Source of the DNA: Climacium dendroides
Lineage: Eukaryota; Streptophyta; Bryopsida; Hypnales; Climaciaceae
DNA: 64,000 bases
Direction of reading: 5' to 3'
Assembly (NCBI GenBank): GCA_950106755.1
Contig: OX467084.1
Span: forward strand, 27,655,213-27,719,212
Shown in pieces: positions 55,855 through 64,000 of the stretch. Positions within the stretch are counted from its first letter, which is position 1. The number at the start of each line of letters is the position of its first letter. A model generated the notes under the pieces. It made no database searches, had not been told where the DNA came from, and was given only the letters and a program-made list of their open reading frames with translations. The position numbers were made by a program, and so were the translations under genes.

Positions 55855-56580
55855 CAGTAGTTAAGTTACAAACTAATCATGTAGTTAACTAGTCGCTCCC
55901 TTAATTGCATATAGGTTGCAAATGGTGAAAATTAGTTGCATATAGGTTATATAGTAGTTGCATATAGATTATATAGTAGTTGCATGGTAGTTATGTACTA
56001 ATTCAATGGTAAAAGTAGTTGCATACTAGTTGCATGTAGAATATATAAAAAATTGAGAGTTAGTTGTACAATAGTTGAATATGAGTTGCACTTGTGTTGT
56101 AAAATAATAATAATATATAAATGTTGAGAAGTAGTTGCATATAGGTTGCAAAAGAGTTATAAAATGAGTTGCAAAATGAGTTGCATAGTAGTTGTAGGTA
56201 GGTTTAGAAGGAGTTGCATACTAGTTTCATATAAGTTGTAAAAGGGATTGCATGTAGGTTGCAAAATGAGTGGCATAGTAGTTGCATGTAGGTTGCAAAT
56301 TAAGTTACACACTAGTTGCATATTGGATGACTATAGGTTGCTCAATGAATTGGATATTAGTTGCATGCAAGTTGTAAAAACAGTTGGATGTTAGTTGTAA
56401 AAACAGTTGGATATTAGTTACATTCAAGTTAGAAAATGAGTTGCATACTAGTTGGATATAGATTGCAAAATTAGTTGCATAATAGTTGCAAAATGAGTCG
56501 CATATTAGTTGCATATACGTTGTAATGAGTTATATATAGGTTACAAATCAGTGGCATACTAGTCACACATAGGTTGCATA
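55855..56580 (+). repeat. right subterminal array, (AGTTGCATA)n
   Basis: Several dozen copies of GTTGCA(T/A) words such as AGTTGCATAGTAGTTGCATG and ATAGGTTGCAAAATGAGTTG, spaced by 10-20 bases. Orientation is opposite to the left array at 50520-51260. Near the very end (56760-56880) the words become TGCGACTATAG and GTCGCA, as also seen at the left end (TGCGACTATG near 50145). Confidence 0.88.
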
Positions 56581-56895
56581 TCATCACACATTACAGTTGA
56601 AAAGAATCGCAAAGTTCAAATTTAAACCAAGTACATTAATTATAAAAAAGTAGTTGAGTAGTGAATATTGAATTCATTAGTTTCACGCGGCAAAGCGTAT
56701 CTGTCAGAAGATATGCAGAATGAAGTTTCACAGAAAATCATTCGATATGACGTGCATTTACAACTCTCCTGCAACTCGTGCAACTTGTCCACTGCGACTA
56801 TAGGCTCTAAATTATCACCTCGTCGCAAATGTCCTTCGCAACTCTAAAACCAGTTGTTAACTGCAGTCGCAAAATCCCCCCGATTTCTTCTAGTG

Positions 56896-58150
56896 AAGAC
56901 TCTGAGATAAAAACCCAAGTTTTGAAGGAGTTTCACGATACACTTTGGATTGGTCACAGAGGAATTTGGGCCACATACAGAAAAATCAAGGAAAAATATT
57001 GGCAGAAAGGACTATACAAAGATGTTGAAGAATTTGTGGCTTCTTGTGTAGTGTGTCAACTACAATCCAAGGTGTGACACAGAAATAAGTTACATCCGAC
57101 TTATCTTTAACAATCCATTTTCAATGGATGATTGATTTGGTTGCCATGTCAAATGCTATGTGGGGATGAAGTACCTTGTTTTGACCCGAGAAGAGCTCTC
57201 AAATTTTGTTGAGGGAAAAGCTTTGAAGACCAAAATAACGGAGAACGTATGCCGATTTATACTTGAAGACATCTTCAGTCGATATGGAAGCATTGATTGG
57301 ATGAGAGCTGACAGAGGAGAGTTGAATGCTACTAAAACCAAAGAGTTTTTCAAACAATATGATATGCAGTTGAAATTGACAATGGCTTACAATCTTGAGG
57401 TCAACGACAAAATTGAGAGAGGACATTCTCCAATTATTCATACTCGAGTCAAAGCATGTAAAAACAAACCTAAAATATGGCCAAGACTACTTTCATTTGT
57501 TCTATGGACCGATAGTACCACATATAGTACTATAACTGGTTACATGTCTGTGGAGCTTATGCATAGTTAGAAGCCAATGATGCCTAGAGAAAGGGAATGT
57601 TCCTATGTAGATGTTCCTTTCATAGAAAGATTAGATCAATAGAGAGAAGTTGTTAAAACTTCGCATTCAACAACTTGAGAGATTGCTGAAGGATCTTCAA
57701 ATGGCATTAGAAAGATTGAAAATTGCAAGGCTAAGCAATAAAGAGCGGTTTGACAAAATACAACGGCTAAGGGTAAAGAAAATCAAAGATGGTGACTGGA
57801 TACTTGTATTTGATAGTATCTTACAACATCAACAGAGTACAATGACAAAATTTGCGAAAAGATGGTTTGGACCTTACGTAGTTGTCAAGGTACATAATAA
57901 CGGCATTTATTTGCTTCAAGAATTAGATGGAACTCATCTATGAGTACCTATAGCTAGAAAGAGAATTAAGGCCTTCAAAAGAAGAGATGGAAGATTTTAC
58001 AATGAAGACCTTAATGATTTTACAATTCCAGATCATGAAATAGATGAAGATGAGACCAAAGTGCAGCATGAAACTTTTCAAGATGTAGTACCAGACCAAG
58101 ATGATAAAGATACCTCAACTTGGCACATACCGGAGGATGTACAGATTTAG
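56896..58150 (+). pseudogene. decayed Ty3/gypsy pol fragment: integrase zinc finger, core and C-terminal domain
   Basis: Retrotransposon integrase, which inserts element DNA into the host genome. Segment 1 (56896-57077) encodes the H2C2 zinc finger, with HDTLWIGHRG and CVVCQLQ supplying the His and Cys ligands, ended by a TGA. Segment 2 (frameshifted, 57110-57570) gives the core: IDLVAM (first Asp), RADRGEL (second Asp), and NDKIERGHSPI (Glu). The IERGH form is known from fungal Ty3 elements and some seed-free-plant chromoviruses. Segment 3 (57650-57943) carries the GPY-type C-terminal region (KRWFGPYVVVKV), then a TGA and about 68 further open codons to a TAG at 58148-58150. No protease, reverse transcriptase or RNase H lies in the window. 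Its 5' side ends exactly at the CACTA terminus. Confidence 0.88.
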
Positions 58151-58420
58151 AGAGGGTGTATGTTGTGTTGTTTATTTGTACATTATTTTAAAATATATTT
58201 ATTTTATATTTTAAAAATTTTAAAAATTTAGAGAATTTAGAGAAGAAAGCTTCAAGATGACGTTTTCGAGTGGCTTTAAGCTAACGCTTAATGCCAATAG
58301 AGTTGTTAAAAGGACAAACCCCTTTGACAAATTTCAGTAGTCTGAAGTGTTTTTTTCGATTTATAGAATCTATACTTAGTTTTAAAGTTCGACTTTGCAA
58401 TGTCAAAATGAAGGGGTTTT
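58151..58420 (+). other. possible polypurine tract and start of a 3' LTR
   Basis: Immediately after the last pol stop comes AGAGGG followed by TGTATGTTGTGTTG. A purine run just before a TG is where a 3' LTR would begin (58156 or 58161). The LTR end is not identifiable because the 5' LTR is not in the window, so the LTR could extend through some of the sequence that follows. Confidence 0.4.
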
Positions 58421-58858
58421 ATGGAGCCGCAAGATCTAAAGATTGAACCAGAAGCTAAACCAAAGCTTTCTTTATCATAATTGCTAGTCCAACCTCTAGA
58501 GCCATCGATTTCTACTCCATTGTCATTCCATTCACGAGATGAAGCTGTACCTCCTCATCTGCTGAAACAACCTTGTGTCAAACAGCGTCGATATGGAAAT
58601 CTTGATAAAGACGTTTGTGCTTTGATGATCCTACTTCAAGTTGGGCGTGTTGAATCTGATACTCAAAAAATGACATTTGAAGCGTATTACAAGGGCCTGA
58701 ACTTTGATCATTATTTTTGTATGGTGAAGCCCATTGAAGGAAGTCGTGGCCACCAACATTGGTTGGAGGGTCCTGTCAATCCGTTAATGAAGGTCGAGTG
58801 TGCAGATTACATTGCAAACACTGTCAGGCGCATCCTCAAGTTCTTGCAAATGGATTAG
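58421..58858 (+). pseudogene. unrecognised 145-codon frame with one in-frame stop
   Basis: ATG at 58421 opens a frame that meets TAA at 58478-58480 and then stays open to TAG at 58856-58858. The first part is Pro/Lys-rich (MEPQDLKIEPEAKPKLSLS). The second contains KQRRYGNLDKDVCALM and an aromatic-rich central part (FEAYYKGLNFDHYFCMV), and ends in VRRILKFLQMD. It looks like real protein but matches no family I recognise. It lies where a 3' LTR would be expected, so it may be an accessory frame or a neighbouring gene fragment. Confidence 0.4.
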
Positions 58859-59369
58859 TATCTTTCTTCGACTTTAATTTTTACCTCCGTTTAGTTTGGA
58901 TTGGAGTTCTTTAGCTAATTTAAATTTTATGTGTTATCTTTTTTATATTAGAAGTTTTAAGATAGGAGAATAGAAATTATATACTTTTTAGTTTAAACCT
59001 TTGGAATTCACTAGCTTTAGAAAATAACTAAGAACTTACTTTCAGCTGTTTTTCTAGGATCCAATAGGGGTAAGGAGGCCCATGTAATGTGTCTTGGGTG
59101 GATTCCTCCTACCTTAGGAGTTTAGAAGGTAGGTCAACATCTTTTGCCTTATCTTGAGGTGTGTTTGTGTAGAAAAAGTGTTTTTATGGTTATGAGGTGT
59201 GTGAAGGGTTTGAACCCAAATTTTAAGGAATGATATCTTCTTTTGTACCAACTATTTTGCAATGAAATTTGGAGGAGTTGTTTTTTGCAAGATTATATTT
59301 CTAAAATAAATTTGCAAGCTTGATTTGAGTTTGTATTGAGAAAGTTATGAGAGTTCAAAGGTGACAGAG

Positions 59370-59900
59370 TTTGTGGCTACCGAACTTAAGCGACTGAGAC
59401 TTTCAAGACTCATAACTCTTATTCAAGTAAGCATCTTTGAGTGAAATTTTGAAAAAAGATAGTTGATGATTTTAAATTTCTATGAAGCTAATACATTTAG
59501 GATTTGATGAAATATAGAAGGAATTATGGAGTACTAAAGGAGGAGAGATCTACTACCTTTCAAAAAAGAAGGCCAAGACTTTGCTTGTCTATAACTTTTG
59601 GAAAGTATCTTAGATCAACTTGAAATTTAAAGAAAAGTTAGTTTGTAAGTTTAACTTTCTATAAAGATATTATGCTTGAAATTTGGAAAAAAATTGAAGA
59701 AGATATAGAGTTTTGAGATAGGAAAGGTTTGTTGTCTTTCAAAAGAGAAGGCTGAGACTTTGCTTGTCTATAACTTTTGAATAGTATTTTAGCTTAATTT
59801 GAAATTTTGAGGAATCTTAGATTATCTCATTAGTTTTTCAAATTACTATTGCACTTAGCATTTAAAGATTGGAGCCATTTTTTACAATAGATCTAAGAAA
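59370..59900 (+). repeat. diverged tandem repeat, about 180-bp unit, about 3 copies
   Basis: Two clear copies contain AA(A/G)AGAAGGC(C/T)(A/G)AGACTTTGCTT, then GTCTATAACTTTTG, then a TTTAGCTTAATTTGAAATTT or TTAGATCAACTTGAAATTTA block (59570s and 59745s). A third, more diverged copy precedes them (GCGACTGAGACTTTCAAGAC, CATAACTC). No coding frame. Could be internal LTR repeats. Confidence 0.7.
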
Positions 59901-60678
59901 GCAGCTATACTAGAGTTTAATTTCAAGTTTCATTTTATTTTTTTGAAGACTTCAAGGTTTGAAGAGCTAAAGATATGAAGATATGAAGATATGGAGACAT
60001 AAAGATTATTGTATTGTGGCTTGTGGCTTGTTATTCCTAGCCAACTTTGGAGGCTCATTGTCTTTATTTTGTTCCAAGCTAGTTTGGGAGGCTCGTTGTT
60101 TTTCATTTTTTTAGCATTGTAAATTTTGTTGCAGGTTATGTGGTGATTCAGTATTAGTCCCATTTTATGTTTGTAGCAACGAAGTGGAATTGATCACCCA
60201 CATGGTCGATCTTTTATATTGTTTTCACTGGTAAAATGCACTTCCTGGTCACCGTGAGTTTAAAGTTTAGGAGCCAATTTTTCAGATGGTTCAGCTCGTG
60301 GTCTAGTCACCCCGTTTTACCCGTTCAAGGGCTTATTTCTTATCACCTACCCTCACCCTGATCCTTATAGAGCCATTAAAGGATAGGCCAACAGGGAGAA
60401 ATTTGAAGATTTGAAGACTTGAAGATTCAAGTGAAGATTCGAGTGAAGATCTCAACAAATTCTTTTTATACTGTTGGTAAATTTACGGGTGTCAAGCTCA
60501 CTCGTCTTTACCAACTTTATTTTACGAAAGTTGTTAGTAGGGGGAGTTTGCAAGTGACGAGTTTACTAGCCCTCATCTTCCTACAAGTTACTTCCGTTCC
60601 TAAACCATTTTCAGTCGCAGCTACAATCCCTGTGATTTTCCGAAGCAAACTCTCTCAACACAACAGCATTAGTACTTT

Positions 60679-62438
60679 TCAGGGCAAGAAAAAGGGGGTC
60701 GTGAAGCAATTTCAGGATAACTTTGCATCTAGACTAGTAGGCATTCACTGCATGGTAAAGAGACTCGCAACCCCTTATCTTTGTTATTTGATGAAATGTT
60801 ATGTTCCATAGTTTTGTAGTTGCCAATGGACCTGTTTTCTACCATCTAACTCAAAGTTTCTGTGTTCTACCACAAGCTCATAGGATCAATTTAGCTGTAC
60901 AAACGTTGAGTGCTCTCTCAGTTGTGGGTAGAATTGAAGACATGTTGTCTTTTTTGTACACCTTTTTCGCCCATTCATCCAAGCGACATTTGGAATTTGT
61001 AAAGCTTGCTGAACTAATGCAATCAAAGGGTTGGGAAATATTGAAAAATATTCAAATACGATGGATCAATATATTGTCACTTGTAGTACGAGTGATGAAG
61101 AAGTACAGAGTGTTACTTGTGAAGATGTCCCTAGATTCTGCACGTCCAATGGATAACGAATAGGGGAAAAAAACCAAAGTCAATAAGAAGATGAAATTAG
61201 CTCTCAAGAACCTCAATCACCTCACAGACATCCAAATCTTATTTGGCTTATCCATGTTGTTGCCCTTATTACGATGTATACATTTGTTGATGCAATTTGT
61301 TTAAGGGCGTGACGTTTTTGTATGTGACTATGTGTCAGCCATACAAATATGTATCGCTGAAGTAATAGCTTTCTACATTAACGATAGCACGGCATTCACA
61401 CAGAATGTATTCTAGGACTTTAAGAGTCTCACTCATGTGAGGCACAATGCCATACCTGTGACGTGGGTGCAGAGCACATTTGATCTCAACAGTGATGGTG
61501 CAAAGGTGTTGCACTTTACGTCCACTGGATACAATATCGAGACCACTTACTGACAGGATGACAATGAGGGTGCTGCACAGGTGACAAGGGAGGTCTATTC
61601 TTGCATTGTGGATGATGTGAAGAGGTTGTACACAAGTAATGCACTTCCCTACTGATGTCCCTGTTTTTTTATCTCTTAAATATGTGCCTCACTAAAACCT
61701 TTGTTGTACTTGACAAATGTGGCTGAAAAGCTGATAACTAAATTAGAGGCATGTTTTCCACCATCCTCTCTAATGGACACGTTCGGCTTTGTCTATTTTC
61801 AATACTGGTTGGGTAAAAATGCCGAGGAGGACTTCGATCGACACTTAGCTGTGCTTAAGGATCACTACGAGAGAACCAAAAAGTTTGCAATCCCGCCAAA
61901 GAAGGGGAAGAAGGGGAGGGCGTCAGAAGATGGCAGGGACGTCCAATCGAAGGGTATACAAGAAATGTATGAGGACACCTCGGAGGGTGTGCATGCATTA
62001 GAGAAGGACGGCCCCAAGAATTTAATGGCCAAAGGGAAGGAGGCTTTATTTATATTGTCAGTGCAAAAGTTAGACAAGCAAGCTTGTATGTTCAAGATTG
62101 CAATGAAGGGCAATTGCCATGCCACTATGAAGGGAGATCTTCCAACCAATCCAATGACAAAGCTTTGGCATTGCATTGAAGCCAATAGTGTGCTTCGACA
62201 CAAGCTTTTAGAGTGTATGAAGATTGCCGAACTTACAATGATCATTATTCTTGGCAGCGTGGAAGACAAGAAGACCTTTAGCACATTGAGTTTCATGAAA
62301 AACAAGCTCTGCAATCATTTGTCTATGCATCTACCCCTTGAAGTGGGGATGCATGCTCAACAATTCTACGGGCTCACTGATTTTTCCTACGATGCTGCTT
62401 ACGAGAAGTGGCGCTTATCGAATAGGAAGGAAGACTAA
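60679..62438 (+). pseudogene. hAT-superfamily transposase pseudogene
   Basis: Fragments in order: FQGKKKGVVKQFQDNFASRL and LVGIHC (60676-60752), then after a gap HRINLAVQTLS (60879 on), a segment with RHLEFVKLAELM and IQIRWINILSLV (the hAT arginine-tryptophan region), then ILFGLSMLLPLLRCIH and GRDVFVCDYVSA (61226-61350). The C-terminal half (61701-62438, stop at 62436) ends with the hAT dimerisation signature, here FSTLSFMKNKLCNHL. Several in-frame stops (about 61302, 61410 and 61550) and a frame change mean no functional transposase. The normal protein cuts and pastes hAT elements with 8-bp duplications. The N-terminal zinc finger is not recognised and the element ends were not found. Confidence 0.88.
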
Positions 62439-63569
62439 TCGTGATTTATGGTGCAGGTTCACAAGCCTATGATGAACGTCATCCAAGTCTAGTGTTTGTT
62501 GGACTTATAATGATAAACCCGGTTCACTAATGGCACATTCCCATAACCTTTTATAGAAGTCTGAGTTGAGCTACAGATTATAGTTTCATTGCTTCTATAG
62601 ATAGATTGCAATCTTCTGCTTACTTGATTGTGCTAATTTGCATGTGCGGATTATTTGTGTAGTGGTTTTATTCTTTTCTTGCTTGCTTTGTTGCTTCCTT
62701 GCTTCATAGGTACTTTGTTTGTTTGTTTGTTTATTTGTGAAAGGCTCATTGTTTGTTTGTTTGATTTTTTGCTTGCTTGTAACCAATTGGGACTTTGTAG
62801 GTGAAAAATGGTGAACCAAGTTCTGAGGCTTCACTTCTGGAGATCTGCAAGTTACTATGGCTCTAGGGTTCAGTCCCATAGTTTACCATTTTCTGTCAAT
62901 AGCTATGGAGTTTTTTCATACTACACTTGTAAATTTGTAAATGCTTTCACCCTACTCCGAAATTAGTTTTTATAGCACTTGTCACCACCTTTCTCTCACA
63001 AAAAAGTCCTTATCGCCACACTATTTGTAAATGTGTAGCTAGTTAAACAACTTTGTCGCCAACTACTGGCAAAAAAAATCACTACTATATACCTTGAAAT
63101 ATTCTAGGAAAAAATGATAGTCTCCAGAATTGTTTGCTACTTTTTTTTTAATATAGCCAATCATTCACTTCCAAAGATGTGTATGTGGCCATACCAACTC
63201 TACTCTAAAAAAAATAAAAAAAACACTATAAGTCATTAAGCTTTCTAGTTCACTAGCCAAAAAAATTGAATTTTTGAATTTTTTTCAGCCAACATTCTCA
63301 ATGTTTCCACTATCCACAAACTCACAATCCTTTGAAGGCTCATTTTTTTCCTAATGAATGTTGAAAACAAAGAAGAGTGGTAAAATTTGTTATCTCTTTA
63401 GCAACTTTAACTATAGGATCTTTTACCTATGTTGTCGAATGTCTACTTCTACACTAATTTTTCAAAACCTAATTCTTTAGCATTTCCAACATCATAATGT
63501 TCAAAGTAGTACAACAAGATTTTCTAATTGTTTCAAAAAATGAAGTTTCAACTTTGAAAAAAACAACTA
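62439..63569. other. no gene seen; (TTTG)n microsatellite
   Basis: GTTTGTTTGTTTGTTTATTT at 62717-62736 and again near 62750. Poly-A/T runs and ordinary AT-rich sequence beyond. The transition at about 62440 marks the end of the hAT pseudogene frame. Confidence 0.5.
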
Positions 63570-63643
63570 TATGTCCTATAACTTGAAAATATGTCCTATA
63601 ACTTGAAAATATGTCCTATAACTTGAAAATATGTCCTATAACT
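63570..63643 (+). repeat. 20-bp tandem repeat, nearly four identical units
   Basis: TATGTCCTATAACTTGAAAA repeated three times and followed by a partial unit (TATGTCCTATAACTT). The unit matches, in reverse complement, part of GTTATAGGACATACTTG in R3 copy 2 (13010 area). It lies directly at the left border of R3 copy 4, so it probably arose from duplication at the repeat edge. Confidence 0.93.
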
Positions 63644-63644
63644 T

Positions 63645-63960
63645 TTTAACCTCTAACAGACCAAAGAATCCACTTTGGGCTTTTTGAGAACTCGGACAAG
63701 CTTTATTGACTTCATAATTTGAAAATTTTGCATGATTTTTTTAGGATGGATGCTACTCATCATAATCTAATGTGAATCTTTGTTTTGCGTCACTCCAATG
63801 AATATTGCAAAAATTAGAAGGGTTTTTTATTTCAATGTCTAATTGTGCAACAAAAAATACATTCAAATTAAATATTAATTATTTTTGTATATTTTATAGG
63901 TTGATACCTATTCAAAAACATTTGAACCATTCAATTCTAAATAACCACTACACAAAATGA
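63645..63960 (+). repeat. interspersed repeat R3, copy 4
   Basis: Begins TTAACCTCTAACAGACCAAA, then GAATCCACTTTGGGCTTTTT, GAGAACTCGGACAAG, ATTGACTTCATAATTTGAAA, GATGGATGCTACTCATCATA, and GATACCTATTCAAAAACATT. It supplies the uninterrupted order that shows where the Stowaway MITE entered copy 3. Confidence 0.75.
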
Positions 63961-64000
63961 GGTAATGAAGTTATGAAGTCATGAATAATTTTATTTTACA

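Larger units (their letters stand above)
50107..56895. mobile_element. CACTA (En/Spm-type) transposon structure, 6.8 kb, no transposase
   Basis: The left end is CACTAGAAGAAAAACGTGTC. The reverse complement of the right end is CACTAGAAGAAATCGGGGGG. Both ends thus share CACTAGAAGAAA, the classic CACTA terminus. Subterminal DNA carries many short repeats as expected: TGCGACTA or GTCGCA words close to both ends and long arrays of a TAGTTGCAT-type motif, mostly as CAACTACAATGCAACTA on the left and AGTTGCATA on the right. The immediate 3-bp flanks differ (TCT and AAG), so the two ends may not come from one insertion. No TnpD/Tnp2-type transposase is present. Carried genes: a broken multi-exon gene (53803-55703) and a minus-strand remnant (51367-51735). 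Confidence 0.8.

Noticed and set aside
1..64000. tRNA and rRNA genes
   Set aside because: No tRNA-like pair of A and B box sequences with a plausible cloverleaf, and no rRNA-like stretch, was noticed on reading. A covariance-model scan was not possible.

Overview
This window looks like nuclear DNA of a land plant: an AT-rich, heavily nested repeat landscape with one intact protein-coding gene inside a GC-richer, low-copy block. The one confidently recognised host gene, at 40480-41337, is an AT-hook motif nuclear-localized (AHL) protein with a single Type-I AT-hook followed by a plant PPC/DUF296 domain, on one uninterrupted exon. The species cannot be fixed from sequence alone. The very AT-rich, repeat-packed intergenic DNA, the GC-rich gene and a Ty3-type integrase with an IERGH signature fit a seed-free plant (bryophyte, lycophyte or fern), but this is inference.

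Region 1 (1 to about 38.2 kb) has no convincing host gene. It is a mosaic of interspersed repeat families and short terminal-inverted-repeat (TIR) elements. Several elements can be delimited to the base because a target-site duplication (TSD) is visible or because a related repeat copy shows the empty site: a Harbinger-type MITE (1953-2293), a 161-bp CACTA-type MITE with an AAT duplication (3286-3446), a MITE with a CTTA duplication (8397-8652), a 304-bp insert with a 9-bp duplication (11187-11490), a 1.37-kb fold-back element with a TTA duplication (31903-33270), a 296-bp element with a CAAT duplication (34473-34768) and a Stowaway MITE (37264-37514). An 848-bp TIR element (29440-30287) carries thirteen copies of a 34-bp CpG-containing minisatellite. 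Many repeats begin TTAACCCCTAAAG and end with the reverse complement. Small GC-richer islands (5.9-7.0, 20.0-21.3, 27.9-28.7 kb) hold hairpins and promoter-like motifs but no recognisable protein.

Region 2 (38.2-46.1 kb) is the low-copy, GC-richer block: about 2 kb of upstream DNA, a TATA-like box at 40348, the AHL gene, and about 3.6 kb of downstream DNA. It ends in a short TIR element (44918-45155) and a Stowaway MITE (46156-46722).

Region 3 (46.7-64 kb) is again transposon-rich. A CACTA (En/Spm-type) structure at 50107-56895 has matching CACTAGAAGAAA ends, long arrays of a short motif in opposite orientations near its two sides, a degraded multi-exon gene (53803-55703) whose first exon is broken by a 590-bp TIR element with an exact 8-bp duplication, and an unrelated minus-strand coding remnant (51367-51735). 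It abuts a decayed Ty3/gypsy pol fragment (56896-58150: integrase zinc finger, integrase core, C-terminal domain). Beyond that are an unrecognised reading frame with one stop (58421-58858), diverged tandem repeats, and a hAT transposase pseudogene (about 60679-62438). None of the transposon genes appears intact.
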